Source: Rhodospirillales bacterium
GTDB taxonomy: Bacteria; Pseudomonadota; Alphaproteobacteria; Rhodospirillales; JAOUPW01
Direction of reading: 5' to 3'
Length of the DNA: 6,469 nt
Assembly (NCBI GenBank): GCA_029879665.1
Contig: JAOUPW010000120.1
Span: 1 to 6,469, forward strand
Shown in pieces: positions 1-6,025 of the stretch. Made by a program: the position numbers and the translations under genes. Each line of letters starts with the position of its first letter. Positions within the stretch are counted from its first letter, which is position 1. Under the pieces are notes generated by a model. The model saw only the letters and a program-made list of their open reading frames with translations, made no database searches and had not been told where the DNA came from.

Positions 1-40
1 ACGGTTATCTGTATTTGGCACGCGAAGTTGAGACACATGA

Positions 41-67
41 AAAGAGGGCAATAGCCCTCTTTTTTTT
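41..67 (+). terminator. Rho-independent terminator, possibly bidirectional
   Basis: A perfect 9-bp stem (bases 41-49 with 54-62) closes a 4-base AATA loop. On the plus strand it runs straight into a T tract, with eight T in a row at 60-67. That is a good intrinsic terminator for an unseen gene entering from the left. The stem also begins about 5 bases past the stop codon of the ACT-domain gene read on the minus strand, where the following T run is shorter (four), so it may serve both directions. Bases 1-31 could hold the 3' end of a plus-strand gene: one frame stops with TGA at 29-31. Too little is visible to name it. Confidence 0.8.
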
Positions 68-588
68 CAATCCGTTTGCCACATGCATTTAAGACCCAGT
101 TCTCCCGCCGTATTGGCAACGGTGGCCAGGCAGGTCTGGGCATTTTCCTGCGGAATCCAGGCGGCGATGCGCACCAAGTAGTGATTTTCGGACCCGGGAA
201 TTTGTTCCGCATTCAACCGCACGATGTTGGCTTTGAAATGAACAAAGACTTCAGACAGTCGTGCAATCAATCCCGGCCGGTCGCCGCCGATGATTTCAAT
301 CCTGTGTGTGGCTCTGCCGTGGGGGGCATGTTCCGGTGCAAAATCGAACTCGGTAACGGAAATTTCCGCATCATGCAGTTCAGGTAGCGTTTTTAACTCT
401 TTCTCGATCTGTTCGGCTGTCAGATCATTGGAAATATCGCAGACTGACGTGAATTCCGCACCTCCGCCGAGTACGGCAAAATTGGTGCTCCTGAGATTTC
501 CGCCCAGATCAAACAATCGCCCCGTCACCATGGCAACCAGGCCGATCTGATCGGGGCACAGAATCGAAATCAACATCATCGAGGGCAT
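67..588 (-). CDS. Two-ACT-domain protein, GcvR-like (glycine cleavage system repressor family)
   Basis: This 173-residue protein has two ACT modules in tandem, at about residues 4-80 and 94-170. Each carries the ACT turn motif after its first strand: CPDQIGLV (11-18) and GDRPGLIARL (102-111). This is the layout of GcvR, which in enterobacteria is about 190 residues, has no DNA-binding domain of its own, and modulates the activator GcvA in response to glycine. Alphaproteobacterial homologues are usually annotated by similarity only, and no glycine-cleavage gene is visible here, so a regulatory role is inferred. ACT domains generally bind amino acids or similar small ligands, and the protein should be cytoplasmic. 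The start is supported by AGGAG (minus strand, 598-594) five bases before ATG. The gene is divergent from the exported-protein gene at 764, ends next to the hairpin at 41-67, and appears intact. The symbol is left blank because orthology to gcvR is not proven. Confidence 0.85.
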   Translation of the reverse strand: MPSMMLISILCPDQIGLVAMVTGRLFDLGGNLRSTNFAVLGGGAEFTSVCDISNDLTAEQIEKELKTLPELHDAEISVTEFDFAPEHAPHGRATHRIEIIGGDRPGLIARLSEVFVHFKANIVRLNAEQIPGSENHYLVRIAAWIPQENAQTCLATVANTAGELGLKCMWQTD

Positions 589-630
589 AGAGACTCCTAT
601 TCCTATAAAAGACCAGCCGGGAAAGCTGAA

Positions 631-660
631 TTGACCAGTTTAGCTTAATTATTCCATGAT
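631..660 (+). promoter_or_regulatory. Candidate sigma70-type promoter for the exported tandem-module protein
   Basis: TTGACC (631-636, 5 of 6 consensus bases) is followed after 18 bases by CATGAT (655-660, 4 of 6). The last two bases of the -10 are the first two of the dyad at 659-676, and transcription would start just inside or beyond the dyad, leaving a leader of about 95 bases before the ATG at 764. The -35 is good but the -10 is mediocre. Confidence 0.35.
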
Positions 661-676
661 ATTAATAGATTAATAT
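659..676. promoter_or_regulatory. 18-bp perfect inverted repeat, possible operator
   Basis: ATATTAAT (659-666), a 2-base AG spacer, and ATTAATAT (669-676) form a perfect dyad with 8-base arms. It lies in the 175-base divergent region between the ACT-domain gene and the exported-protein gene. It overlaps the candidate -10 on the minus strand and touches the candidate -10 on the plus strand. Its size and symmetry suit a dimeric helix-turn-helix repressor. AT-rich sequence produces such dyads by chance more often than mixed sequence does, so the regulatory role is inferred. The binding protein is unknown. Confidence 0.4.
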
Positions 677-690
677 TAAAGCAGTCGCAA
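662..690 (-). promoter_or_regulatory. Candidate sigma70-type promoter for the ACT-domain gene
   Basis: Read on the minus strand, TTGCGA (690-685) is separated by exactly 17 bases from TATTAA (667-662). Each hexamer matches the consensus at 4 of 6 positions. The -10 lies inside the 18-bp dyad at 659-676. Transcription would start roughly 65-70 bases before the ATG at 588. This is a pattern match in an AT-rich region, so confidence is low. Confidence 0.35.
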
Positions 691-763
691 TTTTATCTGA
701 CGGGTATGCTAATGATCTGCCCCTGACTTGAAACAAGAAAATGCCGACACGGGATAACTGGAA

Positions 764-1861
764 ATGATATCGATCCGTCCGCTTCGGACACTAATGACCG
801 TTCTGTGCCTGAGCATTCTATGCCTTTCTTTATTTCCTGATGAAGCTTTCGCTCAAGGGCAGGATAAGTCTTTAACCGCACCTCATCCCACGCGCGTTTA
901 CCGTAATCCGGCCATCGGTTACTCCCTCAATTTGCCGGAAGGTGTCGAACTGATCGAAAGAGAAAGTCAACGCCATCTGACGGTCCGGTCGAGCAAGGGA
1001 TACGCTTTCAATCTGCAAACGGGACAAGTGAACTCGACCGTATCCCTGCCGGAAATGATATTGAAGCTGGAAACACTTTATCTTGGCAAAGGCAAGGCCT
1101 GGTCGCAAAAACTTACTGAGCGGTCCATGAAAATTTCCGGCCTGCCGGCCTGGGATGCGTTTTACGAAGGACCCGGGACTCGCGCCCGCGTTATCGTCGC
1201 TCGGGGGCGGGTTACGGATTTTGTCTTTATGTTTTTCGCAACGCCTCAGAATTTTGATTCCATGCAGCGGGAATTTGATCAAATCTTATTGACCTTCAAA
1301 CTGCCTCCTGCGGAAATTGATGGAAATTCAAATTTAGCAAGCGAGCGTTTTCAACCTGGCGCGCGCCCCCCGGGACCGGGAGCCGCCCGCTTTGCGGAAC
1401 CCGGTTTCGGTTATTCCATTGATTATCCCCTGGGGTGGTCGATGGTAAAACCCAACCCGAAAACAGTAGTTTTTAATGGTCACAAAGGATCTCGGGCGAA
1501 AAGCGCAGCGATCAGCGTTCAGAACGTATACGGAGCAAAATCGGGCAGCGCGGCGGATAAGGCCCGGACGATGACCGGTGCCTTGAAGTCTCAGTTGGCT
1601 TCCGGCGCCGATGACGTCGCATATCTCGGAGAAGCTGATTTCATTTACATGAATGGCGGACGGCGCCTGAACGGACGGCAGTTTTTTGTCAGCTATGCTC
1701 GCGGCGAAAACCGGATCCGGCAGTGGGTTGTGGTGATGCCCCGGGATTCAATCAATGTAGTTCACATCTGGACCTATGCCGCACCGGAGAGATGGTTTAA
1801 AGAATTTCGCCCCCTGGCGGAAGAAGTTCTAAAATCCTGGACGATCCTGCCGTTCAAGTAA
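764..1861 (+). CDS. Exported protein with two PsbP/DcrB-like modules, function unknown
   Basis: The product is 365 residues. Its N-terminus is a clear Sec signal peptide: basic residues R5 and R8, a hydrophobic core at about 9-24, and an AFA|Q cleavage site predicted after residue 30. The mature protein looks like two copies of one alpha/beta module, about 45-180 and 209-363, joined by a Pro/Gly/Ala-rich linker (181-208). Each copy opens with an aromatic-Gly-Tyr-Ser strand (IGYSLNLPEGVEL at 51-63; FGYSIDYPLGWSM at 215-227). Each closes with hydrophobic strands, an Ala-x-Pro/Thr-Pro turn and a final helix ending in Leu/Trp-Thr (FATPQNF...LLTFKL; YAAPERW...LKSWTI). This resembles the PsbP/Mog1/DcrB-like fold, assigned here by pattern rather than by search. 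No catalytic residues are evident, and the mature protein lacks cysteine pairs. It is probably periplasmic. Its own ribosome site is weak (GGGA at 751-754). Its stop overlaps the end of the convergent Nudix gene by 8 bases. Confidence 0.85.
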   Translation: MISIRPLRTLMTVLCLSILCLSLFPDEAFAQGQDKSLTAPHPTRVYRNPAIGYSLNLPEGVELIERESQRHLTVRSSKGYAFNLQTGQVNSTVSLPEMILKLETLYLGKGKAWSQKLTERSMKISGLPAWDAFYEGPGTRARVIVARGRVTDFVFMFFATPQNFDSMQREFDQILLTFKLPPAEIDGNSNLASERFQPGARPPGPGAARFAEPGFGYSIDYPLGWSMVKPNPKTVVFNGHKGSRAKSAAISVQNVYGAKSGSAADKARTMTGALKSQLASGADDVAYLGEADFIYMNGGRRLNGRQFFVSYARGENRIRQWVVVMPRDSINVVHIWTYAAPERWFKEFRPLAEEVLKSWTILPFK

Positions 1862-2585
1862 CATTAAGAGCGTTCAGTTTTTCGCGGGCTAGCCGAATGA
1901 TGCGCACTGTTTCCGACCACAGGCCCATATCGGATATGTCTTTGAGCGGGAACCAGTCCGCTTCATCGGCGTCGCTGGCGGCTGCAAGTTTGCCGGAAAC
2001 GGGAACTGCGACGACTTCGATCAGGGTGTAGTGAAGACTGATTTTTTCCTGATCATCCCGCTTAATCGAATCAACGACGTCAACCAGTCCCTTGATTTCG
2101 ACCGTAATCCCCGTTTCTTCGAGAACTTCGCGGCGGGCGGCTTCAAAAACCGTTTCTCCCGTTTCCTGGACGCCGCCCGGCAGGCTCCACCTGCCCTGAC
2201 GGGGCGGTTTTGTCCGCCGCACCAACAAGATTCTGTCCTCGTCAATGATGACGATGCCGACGGCGGCGATGGGACGGTTCGGATAGGTGCGGGACATGCT
2301 ATCGGAGTGATGTAAGGGCTCCATGCCCTCATCACCTTCGTCCTCTTCGGTGGGGATAAAGTTTTTTTGTATTTTCCCGGCCATGGCCATGGCCTTGTGG
2401 CGCACCGAGCCGAGAAGCTGTTCTTCCGATTCCGGGTGCAGGGTAATCATGAATTCTTCCGCCGGGGCCTGCTTGGCGGCTAGGGTAAGCGCGTTATCCT
2501 TGGATTCGGCCTCGACGGTGTCCATCGAGACTCGGGTGTTTCCAGTTTCGTCCAGATAGACGTATTGAACGGTCCAACGGGGCAT
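1854..2585 (-). CDS. Nudix hydrolase with N-terminal extension (ADP-ribose pyrophosphatase-like)
   Basis: Nudix enzymes cleave nucleoside diphosphates linked to another moiety, using metal held by the Nudix box. The box is complete at residues 138-160: G138, five residues, E144, seven residues, R152-E153, V154, E156-E157, G159, I160. The Nudix domain spans about 105-238 and begins RPIAAVGIVIIDEDRILLVRR, with GRWSLPGG just before the box. This style is usual for small bacterial ADP-ribose or nucleotide-sugar hydrolases, but the substrate cannot be read from sequence. Most such enzymes are 130-160 residues, whereas this one is 243. Residues 1-70 form a separate small domain (MPRWTVQYVYLDETGNTR...) that I do not recognise, joined by an acidic linker (EEDEGDEGME, 80-89). 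M97, directly before SRTYPNRPI, could be a second start, but it lacks a Shine-Dalgarno, whereas the ATG at 2585 has GGGAA just upstream. The linker codons include an A AAA AAC heptamer at 2367-2361. Confidence 0.88.
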   Translation of the reverse strand: MPRWTVQYVYLDETGNTRVSMDTVEAESKDNALTLAAKQAPAEEFMITLHPESEEQLLGSVRHKAMAMAGKIQKNFIPTEEDEGDEGMEPLHHSDSMSRTYPNRPIAAVGIVIIDEDRILLVRRTKPPRQGRWSLPGGVQETGETVFEAARREVLEETGITVEIKGLVDVVDSIKRDDQEKISLHYTLIEVVAVPVSGKLAAASDADEADWFPLKDISDMGLWSETVRIIRLAREKLNALNVT

Positions 2586-2600
2586 ACGGTTCCCAATAAG

Positions 2601-2614
2601 CCTTATACCTTATA
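2601..2614. repeat. Tandem 7-bp repeat CCTTATA x2, possible -10 of the Nudix gene
   Basis: Two perfect abutting copies of CCTTATA lie 16-29 bases upstream of the Nudix start. Read on the minus strand they give TATAAGG twice, each containing TATAAG, which matches 5 of 6 bases of a -10 element. No matching -35 is found at 16-18 bases from either copy. The leader from such a promoter would be only about 10-17 bases. The rest of the 169-base divergent region (2586-2754) shows no convincing promoter for the DUF502 gene. Confidence 0.3.
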
Positions 2615-2754
2615 AATATGAAGATGATTATGAATGAGGCACTGGACGTGGTCCACGACGAATCCTTCGGTTTATTGGCATAATGATCCGGTTGCGTTCC
2701 TCGCCCGGCAGGATAAGCTAAGGGTCAGGTTGAACAGGAAGAGAATACCTTGAG

Positions 2755-3573
2755 ATGACCATCGGAGACGGGCCTTCGGCCCCAAGTGAAGATAGCGAAC
2801 GTTCTGGCGATCCGGATCGCGTGCCTTCGCCGCCCCCCAGCAAGATGAAGCTGAGTGCGAGGCTGCGTGCTTATTTCATGGCCGGCATCCTGATCACGGC
2901 CCCCCTGAGCATTACCTTTTATCTGTCCTGGATATTCATCAATTTCGTTGACCGTCAAGTAACGCCGTTAATCCCGCACAAATACAATCCGGAAACCTAT
3001 CTGCCCTTTGCCGTCCCCGGATTGGGATTGGTCGTAATCGTCGTCGGCCTGATGCTTATCGGCGCCTTGACCGCCGGAATCCTGGGCCGGTTTTTCCTGC
3101 GCACCAGCGAACGGGTGCTTGCCCGGATGCCGGTGATCCGCAGTATCTATGGGGCCGTCAAACAGATTTTGGAAACGGTCCTGGCCCAACAGTCGAATGC
3201 ATTTCGTGAAGCCGTCTTGATTGAATATCCGCGACGCGGGCTGTGGGCGGTCGGTTTCATCACCGGCCGCACCGAAGGTGAAATCCAAAACCTGACGGAA
3301 GAAGAAGTTATCAATATTTTCCTGCCAACAACGCCCAACCCAACGTCTGGGTTCCTGCTGTTCGTGCCCAAGAAAGACATCGTCCGACTTTCCATGTCGG
3401 TCGAGGAAGCCATCAAGATGGTTATTTCCGGCGGCATCGTTACGCCGCCTGACCGCCGCCCGGGCGAAGAACAGGCGGTGCCCCAGATTTCCGCCGCGAC
3501 CTTCGAAGACATGGAAGTGTTGCGCGAGAGAGAGCGCATGCCGGTTCTCGTCACCAAAAACAGCGATAGCTAA
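2755..3573 (+). CDS. DUF502 family inner-membrane protein (COV1-like)
   Basis: This 272-residue protein belongs to the DUF502 family, which is shared by many bacteria and by plant COV1-type proteins and has no established biochemical role in bacteria. After a polar Pro/Ser-rich N-terminus (1-30), two membrane helices are evident: about 40-64 (FMAGILITAPLSITFYLSWI) and 87-112 (VPGLGLVVIVVGLMLIGALT). The rest, from about 113, is soluble and shows the family's landmarks: MPVIRSIYGAVKQ (125-137), an aromatic strand LWAVGFITG (163-171), and the diagnostic PTTPNPTSGFLLFVP (191-205). The ATG at 2755 has a purine-rich AGGAAGAG (2736-2743) 11 bases upstream. M31 (2845) is an alternative start that would still keep both helices. 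The gene's TAA and recG's TAG share the bases CTAA at 3570-3573, so the two genes end tail to tail with a 4-base overlap. Adjacency to recG is common in alphaproteobacteria. Any functional link is unknown. Confidence 0.93.
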   Translation: MTIGDGPSAPSEDSERSGDPDRVPSPPPSKMKLSARLRAYFMAGILITAPLSITFYLSWIFINFVDRQVTPLIPHKYNPETYLPFAVPGLGLVVIVVGLMLIGALTAGILGRFFLRTSERVLARMPVIRSIYGAVKQILETVLAQQSNAFREAVLIEYPRRGLWAVGFITGRTEGEIQNLTEEEVINIFLPTTPNPTSGFLLFVPKKDIVRLSMSVEEAIKMVISGGIVTPPDRRPGEEQAVPQISAATFEDMEVLRERERMPVLVTKNSDS

Positions 3574-5651
3574 CCCGATCTCAGGTACTTTACCGCCGCA
3601 TCCCGTTCGAACAGGTAGAGCAGGGTGCGAAGGGCCTGTCCCCGTTCCGAGGTCAGGTCGGGGTCGCGTTGGAGGATGAGCTTGGCGTCATCATCCGCAG
3701 CCTTCAATAGATCACCGTGAACGGTCAGGTCCGCGAGACGAAATTCCGGCAGGCCGCTTTGGCGCGTGCCGAGCAACTCTCCGGCGCCGCGCAGCCGGAG
3801 GTCTTCCTCGGCAATGCGGAATCCGTCTTCGGTTTCGCGCATGATGCTCAGCCGGGCCCGCGCCAATTCTCCCAGAGGCGGGGCGTATAACAGCAGACAG
3901 GTGGAGGCCGTTTTTCCCCGTCCGATCCTTCCCCGCAACTGATGCAGTTGCGCCAGGCCAAATCGTTCCGCGTGTTCGATCACCATGATGGTGGCGGCGG
4001 GGATGTCGACGCCGACCTCGATGACCGTGGTCGCAACCAGAATGTTCACCGGGCCGTTGATGAAGGAGTCCATGACCGCATCCTTGTCGGGTCCCTTCAT
4101 GCGCCCGTGGATCAGGCCAACATGGTTTCCAAAAACGCCTTTTAGGTGGTCATAACGATCCTCGGCGGCGGCCACGTCGATCACTTCCGATTCCTCGATG
4201 AGTGGGCAAACCCAGAAAGCCTTGGCGCCGGCGTCCAGCACCCGGGAAACGGCGGCCACGACTTCTTGTAGGCGATCCAACGGAAGGACCCGGGTGTCCA
4301 CCGGTTTTCGGCCTTTTGGTTTTTCCAACAACCGCGATACGTCCATGTCGCCGTAAGCGGTCAACATCAGAGTCCGGGGAATAGGGGTTGCCGTCATCAC
4401 CAGCACATCCACGGCTTCGCCCTTATTCGCCAGGTTCAGCCGTTGATGGACGCCGAACTTGTGCTGTTCGTCGATCACGGCAAGATGAAGGTTCTTGAAA
4501 TCCACATCATCCTGAAACAGGGCATGGGTGCCGACGGCAATTTGGGTATCGCCTCCAGCCAGACCGGCGAGAATGTCTTTCCGGGCGTTTCCTTTTTCGC
4601 GCCCCGTCAACAAGGCGATCCCGACACCGGCACTGTCGGTCAGTGGCTGGAGGGTGGCGAAGTGCTGGCGGGCGAGAATTTCCGTCGGTGCCATCAGGAC
4701 CGCTTGCGTGCCGGCCTCGACCGCCGTCAGCATGGCCATCAGGGCGACCACCGTCTTGCCGCTGCCGACGTCGCCCTGCAACAGGCGCAGCATCCGGGTT
4801 CCGCTCACCATGTCGCCGTCGATGTCCGCGAGGGCCTGGACCTGCGACGAAGTCAGCTTGAAGGGAAGGGCTTCAAGAACTTTTGCCCTGAGATGTCCGT
4901 CGCCCTTGATGCCCTTTCCGGCGGTGCGGCGCAGATTGAGTCGCACCAGGCCCAGGGCCAATTGATTGGATAACAATTCGTCATAGGATAGCCGGGTCCG
5001 GGCCGTCGCCGTGGGCTGCAGGTCGGCCTCCTCCCCGGGATCATGTGCCATAAGCAGGGATTGCCGCCAGGGCATCCACCTCTGTTTTTTCTGAAAGGCC
5101 GGGTCCAGCCATTCCGGGAGATCCGGTGCGCAATCAAGAGCGCCCCGGACGGCCTTGCTCATGACCTTGAGCGAGATGCCGGCGGTGAGGGGATAAACCG
5201 GCTCCACCGCCTTGAGCTTTTCAAGATCTTCCAAAAGTCCGATGTGATCCGGATGGGTGATCTGGATTTCATCTCCGAACTTGTCGATCCTGCCGCTGAC
5301 GACGCGGAGTTCCCCCTCGGGCAGGGTTTTCAGCAGATAATCTGGATGCGCATGGAAGAATACCAGGGCGAGGGTGCCGGTGTCATCGGAACAGTAAATT
5401 TTATAGGGCATCCGCTTGTTGGATGGCTTGCGGTGCTTGCCGACACGAAGGGTGATCGTGGCGACGACACCGGTGCGCGCGTCTGCCACTTTCGGCGCGT
5501 AACGCCGGTCAATGAGCCCGGACGGCAGATGCCAAAGCAGACCCGCGATATGGGGGCCAGTCAGGTTTTCCAGGGTGGAGGCGTGTTTGGGGCCAATTCC
5601 CGGAAGTTCCGTGAGCGGGGCGAATAGGGGATAGAGAACCTCAGGCCGCAT
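3570..5651 (-). CDS. recG: ATP-dependent DNA helicase RecG
   Basis: RecG is a cytoplasmic monomeric translocase that rewinds stalled replication forks and remodels branched DNA and R-loops. The product is 693 residues, a usual full length. An N-terminal helical region with a helix-hairpin-helix-like LPGIGPKHA (16-24) leads into the OB-fold wedge at about 60-135 (VVATITLRVGKHR...VVSGRIDKFGDEIQITHP), which grips the branch point. Helicase motifs follow: Walker A GDVGSGKT (293-300), PTEILARQH (322-330), Walker B DEQH (394-397, continuing as KFG where RFG is more usual), TATPIPRT (420-427), VATTVIEVGVDIP (539-551), and QLRGRIGRG (571-579). The C-terminal translocation region includes LRLRGAGELLGTRQSG (618-633). 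Nothing essential is missing. An in-frame TAA two codons before the ATG at 5651 excludes an upstream start, and no strong Shine-Dalgarno is visible. The gene is divergent from sdhE and overlaps the DUF502 gene tail to tail. Confidence 0.98.
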   Translation of the reverse strand: MRPEVLYPLFAPLTELPGIGPKHASTLENLTGPHIAGLLWHLPSGLIDRRYAPKVADARTGVVATITLRVGKHRKPSNKRMPYKIYCSDDTGTLALVFFHAHPDYLLKTLPEGELRVVSGRIDKFGDEIQITHPDHIGLLEDLEKLKAVEPVYPLTAGISLKVMSKAVRGALDCAPDLPEWLDPAFQKKQRWMPWRQSLLMAHDPGEEADLQPTATARTRLSYDELLSNQLALGLVRLNLRRTAGKGIKGDGHLRAKVLEALPFKLTSSQVQALADIDGDMVSGTRMLRLLQGDVGSGKTVVALMAMLTAVEAGTQAVLMAPTEILARQHFATLQPLTDSAGVGIALLTGREKGNARKDILAGLAGGDTQIAVGTHALFQDDVDFKNLHLAVIDEQHKFGVHQRLNLANKGEAVDVLVMTATPIPRTLMLTAYGDMDVSRLLEKPKGRKPVDTRVLPLDRLQEVVAAVSRVLDAGAKAFWVCPLIEESEVIDVAAAEDRYDHLKGVFGNHVGLIHGRMKGPDKDAVMDSFINGPVNILVATTVIEVGVDIPAATIMVIEHAERFGLAQLHQLRGRIGRGKTASTCLLLYAPPLGELARARLSIMRETEDGFRIAEEDLRLRGAGELLGTRQSGLPEFRLADLTVHGDLLKAADDDAKLILQRDPDLTSERGQALRTLLYLFERDAAVKYLRSG

Positions 5652-5682
5652 GAATTAATGCCGTAGCTTTTAGAAGGATAGG

Positions 5683-5711
5683 CTGACAGAAGGGATGCAA
5701 GTCTCTATATC
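5683..5711 (+). promoter_or_regulatory. Candidate sigma70-type promoter for sdhE-mfd
   Basis: CTGACA (5683-5688, 5 of 6 consensus bases) is separated by exactly 17 bases from TATATC (5706-5711, 4 of 6). A start at about 5718 would give a leader near 20 bases carrying the GAGGA ribosome site at 5728-5732. This is the best promoter match in the window. The 85-base region 5652-5736 must also drive recG on the other strand, where I see no convincing pair of hexamers. Confidence 0.5.
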
Positions 5712-5736
5712 CTAGGCCGAGTAGACAGAGGAACCA

Positions 5737-6018
5737 ATGACCGATCCCACCAAGCCCCCGGAACTCCTGGACCCCCGCCGCAAGCGGGCACTTTACCGTA
5801 GCGCCCATCGCGGCATGCAGGAAACCGATCTTCTGCTGGGTTCCTTTGCCCAACGGCATATCGCAGGCCTCACCGGGGAACAACTCTCACGGTTCGAGGC
5901 GTTGCTGGATGAGGGCGACAACGATCTGTTCAACTGGATTTCAGGCAAGGAATTACCTCCGCCGAATCACGATCACGACGTTCTGAATTTGCTAATTCAG
6001 TTTAAGAAAAGTCTATAA
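5737..6018 (+). CDS. sdhE: Succinate dehydrogenase flavinylation factor SdhE
   Basis: This 93-residue protein is the bacterial counterpart of SDHAF2 (the former DUF339/YgfY family). It assists covalent attachment of FAD to the SdhA subunit of succinate dehydrogenase in the cytoplasm. The signature RGMQE at residues 25-29 matches the conserved RGxxE motif needed for flavinylation, preceded by the helix RRKRALYRSAH (14-24). The remainder fits the five-helix fold: DLLLGSFAQRHIAGLT, LSRFEALLDEGDNDLFNWISG, and a C-terminal DVLNLLIQFKKSL. Length is typical (E. coli SdhE is 88). A good Shine-Dalgarno, GAGGA at 5728-5732, sits four bases before the ATG. mfd begins 7 bases after the stop, implying co-transcription. 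No sdhCDAB gene is nearby, which is normal for this locus. Confidence 0.96.
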   Translation: MTDPTKPPELLDPRRKRALYRSAHRGMQETDLLLGSFAQRHIAGLTGEQLSRFEALLDEGDNDLFNWISGKELPPPNHDHDVLNLLIQFKKSL

Positions 6019-6019
6019 T
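5989..6019 (+). promoter_or_regulatory. Possible internal promoter giving a leaderless mfd transcript
   Basis: A perfect TATAAT (6014-6019) overlaps the sdhE stop codon. Its usual start point, about 7 bases downstream, falls on the A of the mfd ATG at 6026. The only -35 candidate, TTGCTA (5989-5994, 4 of 6), is 19 bases away, which is long. The 20 bases before mfd contain no Shine-Dalgarno, which would suit leaderless initiation. The area is AT-rich, so chance is a real alternative. Confidence 0.35.
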
Positions 6020-6025
6020 ATTCTG

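Noticed and set aside
1..31. 3' end of a plus-strand gene stopping at TGA 29-31
   Set aside because: Only nine codons would be visible and other frames are also open. The terminator suggests a gene ends here, but neither frame nor identity can be decided.
872..1282. 136-codon minus-strand open frame inside the exported-protein gene
   Set aside because: The plus-strand frame has a signal peptide and domain-like structure across its whole length. This antisense frame has neither.
2379..2394. 16-bp perfect palindrome GGCCATGGCCATGGCC
   Set aside because: It is inside the Nudix coding sequence and is explained by the repeated Ala-Met codons of AMAMAG. There is no sign of a site function.
2647..2657. 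Dyad CGTGGTCCACG as an operator
   Set aside because: The arms are only 5 bp, with no clear promoter around them. Dyads this short are common by chance.
3147..3557. 136-codon minus-strand open frame inside the DUF502 gene
   Set aside because: It is antisense to the conserved PTTPNPTSGF region, and its composition is typical of a reversed coding strand.
4443..4973. 176-codon plus-strand open frame opposite recG
   Set aside because: It lies entirely antisense to conserved RecG helicase motifs, and its low-complexity translation resembles no family. Long antisense frames are expected in GC-rich coding DNA.
5043..5627. 194-codon plus-strand open frame opposite the recG 5' part
   Set aside because: It is fully antisense to the RecG wedge domain, with no ribosome site or family resemblance, so it is a shadow of the real gene.
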